Positions 47,232 to 56,545 of a stretch of 64,000 bases of DNA are shown in pieces. Each line of letters starts with the position of its first letter. Positions within the stretch are counted from its first letter, which is position 1. The notes below the pieces were generated by a model. It made no database searches. It saw nothing but the letters and a program-made list of their open reading frames with translations, and was not told the DNA's origin. The position numbers were made by a program, and so were the translations under genes. This DNA is from Saccharomonospora sp. NB11 (lineage in GTDB: Bacteria; Actinomycetota; Actinomycetes; Mycobacteriales; Pseudonocardiaceae), in assembly GCF_015910535.1 (NCBI RefSeq), contig NZ_JACBJG010000008.1, positions 1 through 64,000 on the forward strand, in the 5' to 3' direction.

Positions 47232-47894
47232 GTGGATCGACGGGCCGCGGTGTGCCGAGCGATGTCGGCGGGTAGTCCCTCGCCGATGTGGTCCTCCACC
47301 CTCGGCTCGATGCTCGGCGGCGTCTTCGGCACGCTCGCCGGAGTGCGTCGCGGCAAACCGCTGCACCCGCGCGGCGCGGTGTTCGACGCGGTGGTGCGGC
47401 GCACCGGGTCGCCGCGCTCCTGGGGCGCGGCGTGGTTGGACGAGCAGGGCGAGGACCACGGTCTGGTCCGCCTCTCGCGGTCGGCCGGACTTCCGCCGCC
47501 GCTGCCCGACGTCCTCGGGCTGGCGTTGACGTTCGGTGACCGTCACGACGTGCTGCTCGCGACCACCGGGCTGCGGCCGGGAACGCGATTCACCCTGCTG
47601 CCGAGGCGGCGGGACCCGTTCGCGGTGCCCTACGGATCACTGCTGCCTTACCGCACCCCGAGAGGCCTGACGCTGCTCGCCGCCGTGCCGACGCCACCCC
47701 GCCGATTCCGGCTGCTCGCTGCCACTCCCACCGGGAAATGGGAGCCGTTCGCGACGCTCGACCTCACCGACCGCCACGTCGTCGACGAGACGATCCGCTT
47801 CGACCCGGTCCTGCACCTCCCGCCGGGGTTGTCCTGGCCACCGGCCCTCACGCGGCTGCGCGAACCCGCCTACGCCGCCGCCCGCCGGGCGTGA
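47232..47894 (+). CDS. Conserved actinomycete hypothetical protein
   Basis: About 200-220 aa depending on start (GTG 47232, ATG 47262 or ATG 47286). HPRGAVFDAVVRRTG, DHGLVRLSRSAGLPPPLPDV and VPYGSLLPYRTPRGLTLLAA form a conserved pattern that I associate with a family often labelled phosphodiesterase and possibly related to the catalase fold. Assignment is weak. It is convergent with the glycosylase gene. Confidence 0.6.
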   Translation: MDRRAAVCRAMSAGSPSPMWSSTLGSMLGGVFGTLAGVRRGKPLHPRGAVFDAVVRRTGSPRSWGAAWLDEQGEDHGLVRLSRSAGLPPPLPDVLGLALTFGDRHDVLLATTGLRPGTRFTLLPRRRDPFAVPYGSLLPYRTPRGLTLLAAVPTPPRRFRLLAATPTGKWEPFATLDLTDRHVVDETIRFDPVLHLPPGLSWPPALTRLREPAYAAARRA

Positions 47895-47897
47895 ACC

Positions 47898-48677
47898 TCA
47901 CCGCGGTTGGTCGTGGGGACAGTGGTAGGCGGTGCGACCGCCGACCGTGCTGGTCACCACCGGTTCACCGCAGTCACGGCACCGCTGCTGCTTGTAGACC
48001 TTCCGGGCCTCGGCCTCGGGGACGGCGGCCCGGTCGGCGACGTCCACCGTGACGATGCGGCCGTCCTCGACCGACTGCGCCATCATGCGCCGCAGCTCCG
48101 CCCACAGCCGTCGCGCGTCGGAGTCGGTCAGTTCCCGGCACGGTCGGGTGGGCGCGATGCCGACGGCGTGCAGGGCCTCGTTGCGGAAGACGTTGCCCAC
48201 CCCGGAGACCACGGACTGGTCGAGCAACGCCGCGCCGACGGCTCCCGGGGCGTCGCGCAGCGCGGCCACGGCTGCTTCGTCGTCGGTGTCCGAGCGCAGC
48301 GGGTCCGGGCCAAGGTCCCGCACCAGCGCCCGCATCTCGTCGGCGGTGAGCAACTCGCAGCGGGACGGCGCGATCAGGTCCCAGGCCACGTCGTCGGTCG
48401 CGAGCCGCAACCGCACCTGCGGCAGCGCCGGTCGGGTCGGGTCGGAGAATCGCAGCCACTTGCCGCGCATCCCGAGGTGGACGTGGATCTCGTCGTCCGA
48501 GCCGAGTCCGACGAAGAGGTGCTTGCCGTGGGCGTCGGTGCGGCGCAGCGCCTCACCGTCCACCCGCGCGGCCTGGGCGGCGAACCGGCCCTGGGGCGAG
48601 GTCACCGACAACCGTCGTCCGTCGAGGTCAGCGGCCAGCTCACGGGCCAGCCGATGGACGACGTGTCCCTCGGGCAT
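47898..48677 (-). CDS. Fpg/Nei-family DNA glycosylase-AP lyase
   Basis: A 259-aa protein from ATG 48677. MPEGHVVHRLARELAADLDG has the catalytic Pro-Glu exposed after Met removal. H2TH region: LLDQSVVSGVGNVFRNEALH. The C-terminal zinc finger starts CRDCGEPV and ends YHCPHDQ; the last position is Asp where Cys is usual, so the metal site may use His or be altered. Nei-type enzymes remove oxidised pyrimidines. Co-directional with the NTF2-fold gene upstream. Confidence 0.88.
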   Translation of the reverse strand: MPEGHVVHRLARELAADLDGRRLSVTSPQGRFAAQAARVDGEALRRTDAHGKHLFVGLGSDDEIHVHLGMRGKWLRFSDPTRPALPQVRLRLATDDVAWDLIAPSRCELLTADEMRALVRDLGPDPLRSDTDDEAAVAALRDAPGAVGAALLDQSVVSGVGNVFRNEALHAVGIAPTRPCRELTDSDARRLWAELRRMMAQSVEDGRIVTVDVADRAAVPEAEARKVYKQQRCRDCGEPVVTSTVGGRTAYHCPHDQPR

Positions 48678-48680
48678 TCC

Positions 48681-49079
48681 TCACCTCGTCGACGTCTCCG
48701 GTTTCAGGAATGCCGCGGTGTCGAAGTAGGTGGCGAACCGGCGGATGCGGCCTTCGTCGTCGAAGTACAGCAGCGACGTCCCGCGATACTCGATCGGCCG
48801 ACCGCTGGTGAGCGTGCCGCGCGAGACCCATTCGAGCACCCCCAGGTCGTCCGCCTCCGACACCTGGGTGAACTCGGTGGTGACCTCGGTGAACGGCGAG
48901 CGGTATCGGTCCCAGAACCGCGTGACGTCGCCGGCCTCGTCGTCGCCCGTCACCACCTGTGGTCGCACCAGCTCCGGTTCCGGAGCGAACAACTCCCGCA
49001 ACCGCGAGCTGTCCCCGGTGTCCTCCAGGTGCCGCAACGCCTCGGCGAAGCGGTCGGCTCGTGCGTGCGCGCTCGTCAT
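48681..49079 (-). CDS. NTF2/SnoaL-fold protein
   Basis: A 132-aa protein from ATG 49079 (TSAHARADRFAEALRHLEDT, with VTRFWDRYRSPFTEVTTEFT and TSGRPIEYRGTSLLYFDDEG). The pattern is that of the SnoaL/NTF2-like superfamily, alpha-beta barrels used as isomerases, cyclases or ligand binders. Ends 3 nt before the glycosylase start. Specific function unknown. Confidence 0.75.
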   Translation of the reverse strand: MTSAHARADRFAEALRHLEDTGDSSRLRELFAPEPELVRPQVVTGDDEAGDVTRFWDRYRSPFTEVTTEFTQVSEADDLGVLEWVSRGTLTSGRPIEYRGTSLLYFDDEGRIRRFATYFDTAAFLKPETSTR

Positions 49080-49203
49080 GCAGCGGACGTACCCGTGGGG
49101 GAGGCGGGGAAACCGATGTGCGCGTCTGCCTCAAGTGTTCCGGACAGGCCCGGCGGAGGTGCCGAACGAGTCACTGCTCCCCTCACGTTCGGTGAATGCG
49201 ACG

Positions 49204-50796
49204 TCACGCCGGCGTCTTCGTGGTACCACCTCTGGGCCGACGCGATCGAGTGCGCGGAGGAAGCACGATCCGTGCGGGGATCTTGTGTTGATGGCACAAG
49301 GCCAGCAGGCCCGTGCCGTCGATCAACTGCAGTGGTTTTCCGTTCGCGAACTCGTGACTCGACGGTCCGAACCCTGCGGTGGTGATGAGAATGCCCTTGG
49401 TTGCTCCCTCGTGCTGCACGGTCCCGTAGAGGTCGCGGACGGCGGCGGGCTGCACCGTCTTGGTGTAGCGCTTCGCTTGGATCACGAACTTCCCGCCGGT
49501 GATCGGACTGGGGTCGAAGGCGACGCAGTCGACACCGCCGTCACCGTCTGCCCTGAACACCTTCGTGTCGAACCCCATGCGGGTGAACAGGTTCTGAATG
49601 AAGTGCTCGAATTCCTTCGCGGAGAGGTCTACCAGGTTGGGCCTGCGGTCGATCTCACTGATGATGTCGACCGGGTCGACGATTCGTGGATCAGCCATGT
49701 CGAAACTCATGACCGGCGTCACCGGGACCAGTTCCTCCGGGTGGGGCGATACGGTTGCCGCGAAGTGCTTGGTGACGCACGTGACGGCGTCGAGTTGATC
49801 CAGTACCAGAGCTTGGTAGTGTTCCCGCGTGGCGCGCAGGGTGATCAAACACCGCTGCACACGTTGGCCAGTTGCGCGATCGACATCCTCGACGACACCG
49901 TTGAAGGTGACCGTGTCGACGAGCTCCGCGGGGTCGGACTCGAAGATCGCACGGAGGGCGACGAGAGCGATCTGTGCGGAGAGCTGCTGATAAGCCCGAC
50001 GAATATCCATGGCGGCGCGTGCGCTGGAATCGATGCTGTCGCGACTCTTGACGTACTTGAACGACCGTTCTCGAGGGATGATGTCGGTGCCGGGCAAGCG
50101 CCACTCGACCGCCAACAAAGTGGATTCGGGCACGTAGCCCACTTTGCGTTCGGCGGGGCATCCCGAAGGGAGCTTGATCGCGTCGACGACTCGCTGGTAG
50201 TAGCCACTGACGGCATGCCGGTCAGCGGCGTGGACTCCTTGCGCGAGTTCGTCGACCTTCGCGTTGTGGGCAGCCACTCGCCGCTTCTTGGCCTCCTGTT
50301 TCGCGGCGTGGGCCTTCCTCTTCTCCCGGACTCGCTGTTGGCGTGCTGTCTCCGCTTCCTCGTACTCTCGCATCGCTTCGTCGAACAATCGTTCGGCGAT
50401 CGCTCTGCGGGAGGCATATCGCGAATCGCCGCCGAACAGACGCCCGATCGCTCCCGGTGGTCGCGGCGCGAAGTCAGCCCAAAGCGGTCGCCGAAGGGGA
50501 CGTGCGTCCGCTCCGAGCTCTACCTCCTCGGAGACAGCGCGCCTCTTCATGCTCTTGAAGTCGAGCGGGCGAACGGGAGTCGCCAAAGCGGTGGTCAGTA
50601 TCCCCGTGAGCTCCGACATTCGAGCTTCGGCCGCCTTGGTTCGAGTTTCTGCTTCTGCGACTCGGCGTTTCTGATAGGCCACCTGCGCGGCCTTCTCCTC
50701 AGCTTTGCGTAAGCGTTCCGCTTCGCGTCGAGCCCGCTCCGCTTCGCGGCGTGCGGCGGCTTGCTGCCGCTCGCGCTCCGAACGCTTCTGTGCCAT
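49204..50796 (-). CDS. Mrr-type restriction endonuclease with coiled-coil N-terminus
   Basis: A 530-aa protein from ATG 50796. Residues about 1-70 are a highly charged coiled coil (RREAERARREAERLRKAEEK), with another charged stretch near 140-190. The C-terminal 150 residues hold the Mrr catalytic domain: LSAKEFEHFIQNLFTRMGFD, then DGGVDCV and KFVIQAKRYTK with the D...QxK motif. Mrr-like enzymes cut modified or foreign DNA. The gene stands alone, without a methylase, consistent with a modification-dependent nuclease. The middle part may be a target-sensing domain. Confidence 0.85.
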   Translation of the reverse strand: MAQKRSERERQQAAARREAERARREAERLRKAEEKAAQVAYQKRRVAEAETRTKAAEARMSELTGILTTALATPVRPLDFKSMKRRAVSEEVELGADARPLRRPLWADFAPRPPGAIGRLFGGDSRYASRRAIAERLFDEAMREYEEAETARQQRVREKRKAHAAKQEAKKRRVAAHNAKVDELAQGVHAADRHAVSGYYQRVVDAIKLPSGCPAERKVGYVPESTLLAVEWRLPGTDIIPRERSFKYVKSRDSIDSSARAAMDIRRAYQQLSAQIALVALRAIFESDPAELVDTVTFNGVVEDVDRATGQRVQRCLITLRATREHYQALVLDQLDAVTCVTKHFAATVSPHPEELVPVTPVMSFDMADPRIVDPVDIISEIDRRPNLVDLSAKEFEHFIQNLFTRMGFDTKVFRADGDGGVDCVAFDPSPITGGKFVIQAKRYTKTVQPAAVRDLYGTVQHEGATKGILITTAGFGPSSHEFANGKPLQLIDGTGLLALCHQHKIPARIVLPPRTRSRRPRGGTTKTPA

Positions 50797-51086
50797 CGAC
50801 AGGTCCTATCGATCGACCGGCTACGTCCGAACCTGAACGTAGCCAGATTTGTCGATCACGTCGCCGGCGGCGACGACATCGCACTCGGACGGACCTTGGT
50901 CGATCTGCCGATCGGGGCAGCGCCCCCTAGCGCCGACACGGCGTGTGACAGCAGCGAAGGAGCGGAGTCGCGAAACCGCGATCCGACTTGCAGAAAAATG
51001 CGGTTGCGGCCAGCCCCGCCGTCGTCACCGGTGCGGACCGGCGAGAGTCGCTCCGGGACGCCCTCGCGCGCTGCTAGGTTCGCGGC

Positions 51087-51917
51087 ATGCTCCTTCCCAC
51101 CACCGTCCCGGGCGTCGTCGACGGCCGCGCCGCACAGCTGTTGCAACCGCGTTGGTCGCGGGCGCGGGGAGCGCTGTCGGCGGCCTTGGTCGGCTGTCCC
51201 TGGGTGATCGTCGTCCTCTGCGCGGTCGCGGCGGCCGTCGCCGGTGCCACGGGTGGGGCGATGGCGTGGGCGGCCGTGGGCGCGGTGTTGGCCGCCGTGC
51301 CCGCCGTCGTGTTGACCGCGAGCGTGCGGAACCTGGTGTTCCAGCCGCCTCGCTGGGTGCGCGCCGCCGCCCTCGGCTGCGGGGCGCAGTTGGTGGTCGG
51401 CGTGCTGCCCGTGGTCGGCGTGGCGGCGGGTGCGGGGGGATCGGGCGCCGCCGTCGCGACGGTGGTCCTCGTGGTGTCGCTCGGCGTCGTGGTCGCCGCC
51501 GTGGCCCTCGCCTCCCGTGCCGTGCGGACGTTGTTGACACCTGTGTCGTGGGAGTTGGGCGCGACGCCGTTCACCGTCGCGCTGCGGGCGCGCCTGCACG
51601 ACACCGGGATGCTGACCGGCTCGGTGTCCCTGGGAACGCAGAGCATCGAGTGGGCCGCCCGGCAGTACCGCGCCGTCGGCCACGCCTCCGTCCCCTTCCA
51701 TGCGGTGCGGGACGTCCGACCGACGACGTTGCCGAGCACGGCGGGTCCGATGCCGTGGCTGCGCCTGTCCGACGGGAGCACCGCCTGCGCCACCCCCGGC
51801 CCCGCCGTGCTCGTGGACACCGACTCCGGAGCGGTGACCCTGCCGGTCGACGACCCCGCGCTCGTCGTCGCGATGCTGCACGCCCGCCTGGCGCTGTGGC
51901 GCGGCGGCATGGCGTGA
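51087..51917 (+). CDS. Membrane protein, four predicted helices
   Basis: A 276-aa protein from ATG 51087. Hydrophobic segments at about 33-56, 60-78, 91-114 and 118-142, followed by a soluble C-terminal domain (AGPMPWLRLSDGSTACATPG, SGAVTLPVDDPALVVAMLHA). No family recognised. Divergent from the Mrr gene and 80 bp upstream of the first type VII-associated module. Confidence 0.65.
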   Translation: MLLPTTVPGVVDGRAAQLLQPRWSRARGALSAALVGCPWVIVVLCAVAAAVAGATGGAMAWAAVGAVLAAVPAVVLTASVRNLVFQPPRWVRAAALGCGAQLVVGVLPVVGVAAGAGGSGAAVATVVLVVSLGVVVAAVALASRAVRTLLTPVSWELGATPFTVALRARLHDTGMLTGSVSLGTQSIEWAARQYRAVGHASVPFHAVRDVRPTTLPSTAGPMPWLRLSDGSTACATPGPAVLVDTDSGAVTLPVDDPALVVAMLHARLALWRGGMA

Positions 51918-51996
51918 ATCGGGAAACCCGCCTACCTGCGTCGGACTGCCCTGCTACGTTCTGCGGACACGTGGAGCAAGACGAGAGGTAGTCATC

Positions 51997-52521
51997 ATGC
52001 TGGGCGGAAATCCCACCGAAGCCGGAGAACGGCTGGAGCGGTTCGCCGAGACCCTGCAGAAGAAGGCGCAGGGCTACACCGCTCTGCACCAGCAGCTCGG
52101 TTCTGCCAGCGTGACCGAACGTTCGGCCGGTGGCGAGGTCGAGGTGACCGTCGACGGCAACGGTGTGTTGACGCGGCTGGAGCTGAGCGAACGGACCCGC
52201 GGCATGGACCCGGCCTCGGTGTCCGCCACGATCATGGGTTGCCTGCGGCAGGCGCAGGCTCGACTGCGCGAACAGGTCGCGTCGCTCGTCTCCGAGACGG
52301 TCGGTGACGACGACCCCGCAGGCAGCAACATCGTCAACCAGTACGCCGAACGCTTCCCGTATTCCGTGGACGAGGAGGAGACGGCGCGCCAGGAGCCCCG
52401 CTCTTCGCTGGGCCGACTCGGCGAGGAGACCGATGCCGATCGGCGGGAACCGCGTCGGCCTCGGCCGCGTCGGTATGACGAGGACGACGAGGATCTGGGT
52501 GGCGGATCCATCCTGCGGTAG
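51997..52521 (+). CDS. YbaB/EbfC-like protein, module 1
   Basis: A 174-aa protein from ATG 51997. The first 110 residues resemble YbaB/EbfC DNA-binding proteins (RLERFAETLQKKAQGYTALH, VEVTVDGNGVLTRLELSERT), and the tail is highly charged (DEDDEDLGGGSILR). In actinomycetes such proteins commonly precede WXG/EspC-like genes in type VII-associated operons. The two genes downstream follow closely (12 nt, then a 4-nt overlap). Confidence 0.75.
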   Translation: MLGGNPTEAGERLERFAETLQKKAQGYTALHQQLGSASVTERSAGGEVEVTVDGNGVLTRLELSERTRGMDPASVSATIMGCLRQAQARLREQVASLVSETVGDDDPAGSNIVNQYAERFPYSVDEEETARQEPRSSLGRLGEETDADRREPRRPRPRRYDEDDEDLGGGSILR

Positions 52522-52533
52522 GGAGGAACAGCG

Positions 52534-52923
52534 ATGGGAGACTCGTTCCGGGTCGACCCGGACGAGGTCCGCGCGCACGCGAACACCGTGCGGGACTTCG
52601 AGAGCCGAGCGGGGACGGCGGCCGACGCCGGATCTCACCTGGCTGGTCTGGACGACGCCTACGGCGTGCTGTGCCAGCCGTTCGGTTCGATGGTGTCGGG
52701 CCCGCAGGAGCGTGGGGTGGAGGCGCTGAACCAGGCCCGCGAGTTCACGCGGCAGCTCGCGGAGAACCTCGACACGGCGGCGCAGAAGTACGAGGAGTAC
52801 GAGGAGCGCGTGGTCGAGATCCTGGAGAAGGTGAACCGTGAGCTGGAGTCGGCGCGCTTGAAGCTCGTGGAGTCGTCGGGCGTCGTGGTGCCGTCCGAGA
52901 GCAGGGTGGTGCCGGAACGATGA
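52534..52923 (+). CDS. EspC-like type VII-associated helical protein, module 1
   Basis: A 129-aa protein from ATG 52534 (GDSFRVDPDEVRAHANTVRD), wholly helical, with FTRQLAENLDTAAQKYEEYE. FRVDP...V..HA..V...E at the start is typical of EspC/WXG100-like excreted proteins (type VII/ESX). No secretion ATPase is in the window. Overlaps the next gene by 4 nt. Confidence 0.75.
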   Translation: MGDSFRVDPDEVRAHANTVRDFESRAGTAADAGSHLAGLDDAYGVLCQPFGSMVSGPQERGVEALNQAREFTRQLAENLDTAAQKYEEYEERVVEILEKVNRELESARLKLVESSGVVVPSESRVVPER

Positions 52924-53771
52924 GCAACCCGTTGATCGAGGACGACACCGACCCCGACAAGTTCTACGCCGAGGACCGCGCCGACGGCGATCCGTTCACC
53001 AAGATGGACGTCCCGAGCCAGGACGGTGGCACGGGGTTCATGACCGGTATCACGCCGTTCGAGGCGGGTTGGGCGGTTGCCGAGGGCATCGACAAGGGCG
53101 ACTACAAGCTGGCTGTCAGCGGGCTGGTCGCCGGTGGTCTCGACGTCGCCTCGGCGATCAGCGACCCGATCGGTTTCGTCGCCGGTCAGGTGATCTCGTG
53201 GATGCTCGAACACATCGAGCCCGCGCGCAAGGCGCTCGACGACCTGGCCGGCAACCCCGACATGGTGAAGGCCTACTCGCAGTCGTGGACCAACGTCGAA
53301 GAAGAGCTCACCGCACTCGGCGAGGACGTCAAGAGCGCGGCTCCGTCCGAGACGCAGGGCTGGACCGGCGGCGCCGCCGACGCCTACCGCGCGAAGGCGG
53401 AGGAACTGGCGGGCGTGTTCGGTGGTGCGGCCGGTGCCGCGCACGGCCTCGCCGGGATCACGATGGGCATGGCCGAGGTCGTCAACGGTGTCCGCACGGC
53501 GGTGCGTGACCTGCTGGCGAGCATCGCGGGCTCCCTGGTGAGCTGGACCATCGAGCTGCTCTGCTCGGTCGGCACGGCCGCGCCCTTGGTCGCGGCTCAG
53601 GCGACCACCGCCATCGCGCGCGTCACCAGCATGGTGGGCAAGCTGCTCACCGCGCTCGGCAAGGCGATGACCGACGCGATCACGTGGCTGACGGTGCTGC
53701 GCGACGTACTCGACGGTCTGCTGCGCGCCATCAACGCGATGCAGGAGAGCGCGAAGACCGCTCCCCGGTGA
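52920..53771 (+). CDS. WXG100-like long protein, module 1
   Basis: A 283-aa protein from ATG 52920. Acidic N-terminus, then helical segments, with SETQGWTGGAADAYRAKAEE carrying the W-x-G turn of the WXG100 superfamily at about residue 146. Hydrophobic helices (LVSWTIELLCSVGTAAPLVA) follow. Likely a type VII substrate or its structural partner. No toxin domain is visible at the C-terminus. Confidence 0.7.
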   Translation: MSNPLIEDDTDPDKFYAEDRADGDPFTKMDVPSQDGGTGFMTGITPFEAGWAVAEGIDKGDYKLAVSGLVAGGLDVASAISDPIGFVAGQVISWMLEHIEPARKALDDLAGNPDMVKAYSQSWTNVEEELTALGEDVKSAAPSETQGWTGGAADAYRAKAEELAGVFGGAAGAAHGLAGITMGMAEVVNGVRTAVRDLLASIAGSLVSWTIELLCSVGTAAPLVAAQATTAIARVTSMVGKLLTALGKAMTDAITWLTVLRDVLDGLLRAINAMQESAKTAPR

Positions 53772-53814
53772 CGAGAGCCGAGGCTCGCGGCGTGTCGGCC
53801 GATGTGGACGGACG

Positions 53815-54186
53815 TCACGTCCCGTCCGGCCGCAGCCGGTCGTACTTGTCGGCACGACCGCGAGCCAGCTCCACCGGATACTTCGCCGCGTTGACGCGCA
53901 GTTTCTCCTCCGACGCCGCCATCAGGTCGACGTCGAGCACGTCGGCGAGGCGCACCAGATAGGCCAGCACGTCGGCCAGTTCGTGCCGCACCTGCTCGGC
54001 CGTGCGCGGGTCGGACATCACGTCCCGCGACTCCTCCGGTGTCAACCACTGGAAGATCTCCGTCAGCTCGCCCACCTCGCCCGACAACGCCATGGCGAGG
54101 TTCTTCGGCGTGTGGAAGCGGTGCCAGTCGCGCTCGTCGGCGAACTCACGCAGGCGACGCTGCAGCTCGGCGAACTCCATGCCCAC
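53815..54186 (-). CDS. MazG-like nucleotide pyrophosphohydrolase
   Basis: A 123-aa protein from ATG 54186 (or ATG 54180). ALSGEVGELTEIFQWLTPEE then ELADVLAYLVRLADVLDVDL gives the ExxE..ExxD metal motif of all-alpha NTP pyrophosphohydrolases of the dCTPase/MazG-like group. It cleans up non-canonical or excess dNTPs. Convergent with module 1 and co-directional with the nuclease-helicase upstream, 30 nt away. Confidence 0.88.
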   Translation of the reverse strand: MGMEFAELQRRLREFADERDWHRFHTPKNLAMALSGEVGELTEIFQWLTPEESRDVMSDPRTAEQVRHELADVLAYLVRLADVLDVDLMAASEEKLRVNAAKYPVELARGRADKYDRLRPDGT

Positions 54187-54216
54187 CCACCCTACGGACC
54201 CACGCGGGGAAGTGGG

Positions 54217-56106
54217 TCAACCGGCCGTCTTCTCCAGGAACGCCTGCGTCTCCGCGTCGGTCGAGTACAGACACACTCCCCGCATGCCTCGGGTCAGCAG
54301 CACCTTGTACGTGTTGCGAATCAGCCGATCGAAGTGCAACTCGTCGGCCTTCTTCACGGCAGGGTCGTGCGAGTGCTCGCGTCGTGACACCCATTGGTCG
54401 CCACGGCGCACGAAGTCGGGGCCGAGTATGACGCCCGCCCAGTCGTACTCGAAGCCCTGAGCGGTGTAGATACAACCCACCTGACCGAATCCTCGAGGAT
54501 CGGATGCCCAGTAGTAGGACTCCGGTGCGTCGGGCACACGCTTGTCCGGCTTGGCGTTCCAGGGACGGCTCCAGTCGCCGATGGCGACGTCGTGGACGAG
54601 CTGCTTGCCGTCCGCCGTCGTCAACGGATCGCTCCACTTCCAGCAATAGCCGGCGGCGAGCCGTGCCGTGCCACCGTGCTGGGCGGCCTGTGTCGACAAC
54701 CAGGACTCCATTGCCGCGGGAGACGAGGCAGTGGCGACGACGAAGTCGTCGTCGGGTTCGGCCAGCTGGCTCCACGGCGTCGGTTCCGCCCGGCCGAGCC
54801 CGAGAAGTCGCGCGACCCACGTGTCGTACGCGGCCGAGCCACCGCATCGGAACTGTCCGTGCAGTCGCACGACGTCCACCACGCAGCCCCTGGCTTCAGC
54901 GGCGGCGCGAATTTCCTCGAGAGAGCCCATTTCTCCCGGCCTCACGGTTTGGTGCTGGTCCAGGAGGAACACCGGAACCCACGCGACGTCGATGAGCTCG
55001 TCGATCTGACGTCCGGCGCGGTCCCGGACCTCCCGTCGCGTGTACCGGTTGACACTGGTCTCACGGATGCGGTGGGCCTCGTCGCAGATCAGCACGTCGA
55101 GGTCCCGTGGCTCGGCGTCGATGTAGTCGTTGAAGTACTTGAACAGGCGCTGAACTCGGGTGTTGCGGCGTCCGGCGGTCTTGCGCATCGTCCTCGTGAA
55201 CGCCGAGGAGCCGGTCGCGTGGTGCACGCTGCGACCACGCCTGGCGAGCTCACCGAGGAGGCTGAGAGCGATGGCGCTCTTGCCGGAGCCGGGGCCGCCC
55301 AGCACGATGACGACAGTCCGGGTGTTGGAGGCGCGGGCTCTGTCCACCGCCCTCTGCACCAATTCGAACGCCACCTTCTGTTCGTCCAGGAGCACGAACT
55401 GTTCGCGTTCCTGGATTTCCTTGGCTGCGAGATTCAGTAGTGGCTTCGACGGTGCATGGGCGAAGTTGAGGAAGTCGTCCGCTGCGGCGAGGGCTGCTTC
55501 TCGGGCGCCGTCCGTGGCGAGGACAGCGCGAAGGTGCTGTATCAGCTCGGCTCTGTCGTCGAGGGTGAAGAGTCTGCCGTACTCGGTCGGCTGGTACTGG
55601 GTCAGTGACGCGACGAGTGACGTCCGTGCGTTGTGGAGGTAGGCGATGCCGTGCACGGCATGAGGTCGCTCCGCGAGCGCCGGGGTCGAATCCACCAGGT
55701 ATTCGCAATAGTCGCGCACCTGCGTGACCGGGTGAAGGTGTGGGTCTGGCCCGAGGCCGGGCACGTGCACGAGGTCGTAGGCGATGAGCTCGGCACGGGA
55801 CCACTGCTTCAGCTCGACCAGGACGTAACTGGACTCGCCTGTCCGGGGATGGATCCCGCAGAGTACGACGTCGACCCGCTTGGGACTGTGCGGCAGCTTG
55901 TGTTCGAGAAGAACTTCGACATGGCCCAACCCGGCATCGACGAGGTCGGTGAGCAGCACGGGGAGGCTGCGTCGCCACGCGCGCTCTTCACCGGCACTCG
56001 CACGCGAATCGAATTGGAACGCGGCTTGTTCGGACAACAGAGTGTGCAGCCGGTCGGCCTTCGCTTCGTCGAGCAGATCCACCGCACTCCTGCGGACGAG
56101 CGCCAC
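54217..56106 (-). CDS. Nuclease-helicase: PD-(D/E)xK plus DUF2075
   Basis: A 629-aa protein from ATG 56106. N-terminal PD-(D/E)xK-like nuclease: KRVDVVLCGIHPR and SSYVLVELKQWSRAELIAYD with the D...ExK pair. Helicase part: Walker A VLGGPGSGKSAIALSLLGEL near residue 270, DEAH in LDVLICDEAHRIRE, FLLDQHQTVRPGEMGS (motif III), and GFEYDWAGVILGPDFV with YKVLLTRGMRGVCLYSTDAE near the end. DUF2075 proteins are related to Schlafen-type helicases, and fusions with a nuclease are often in defence islands. Anti-phage function is inferred. Confidence 0.82.
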   Translation of the reverse strand: MALVRRSAVDLLDEAKADRLHTLLSEQAAFQFDSRASAGEERAWRRSLPVLLTDLVDAGLGHVEVLLEHKLPHSPKRVDVVLCGIHPRTGESSYVLVELKQWSRAELIAYDLVHVPGLGPDPHLHPVTQVRDYCEYLVDSTPALAERPHAVHGIAYLHNARTSLVASLTQYQPTEYGRLFTLDDRAELIQHLRAVLATDGAREAALAAADDFLNFAHAPSKPLLNLAAKEIQEREQFVLLDEQKVAFELVQRAVDRARASNTRTVVIVLGGPGSGKSAIALSLLGELARRGRSVHHATGSSAFTRTMRKTAGRRNTRVQRLFKYFNDYIDAEPRDLDVLICDEAHRIRETSVNRYTRREVRDRAGRQIDELIDVAWVPVFLLDQHQTVRPGEMGSLEEIRAAAEARGCVVDVVRLHGQFRCGGSAAYDTWVARLLGLGRAEPTPWSQLAEPDDDFVVATASSPAAMESWLSTQAAQHGGTARLAAGYCWKWSDPLTTADGKQLVHDVAIGDWSRPWNAKPDKRVPDAPESYYWASDPRGFGQVGCIYTAQGFEYDWAGVILGPDFVRRGDQWVSRREHSHDPAVKKADELHFDRLIRNTYKVLLTRGMRGVCLYSTDAETQAFLEKTAG

Positions 56107-56545
56107 CTTCTACCCCCACTGGGCACGCGTGAGTTACGCGCGGGTGGGGGCAGCGACGAAGTCTCGACTTCGGTGCCCGTCGGGCCGCGATCTTGCGACG
56201 TCATGGTACCGCGCGGGAGATCACGTTCGTGGAGGGTCGGCGGACCGCCCGACGTCCATGACCGGCCTGTCAGGAGCCGGCCGAAGCGACTGCGGAGCAA
56301 TTTCGGTGGCCGCTGTCAATACCTGTTCTTGTCGGTTGCCGTTGGTAGAATATCCAGGTAAGGCAGGCAGATCGGCATCGCGTGGGACCGTTCGATTTCG
56401 GGCGCTGTTTCAGGGTGGCGGGAAGCGCTCGTGTGCTGGGGGATTGTCGTGTCGTCGACCATTGTGGGAATGGTCGTGGTATGTCGATTCTTCGGCTCGA
56501 AGAGGTCGTTCGTGGTGCTCCGTGACGGCGAACGGAGCTGGTTCG
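56107..56545. other. Intergenic region between divergent genes
   Basis: About 440 bp between the nuclease-helicase start and the gene at 56546. No gene supported. It should carry both promoters. Confidence 0.5.
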
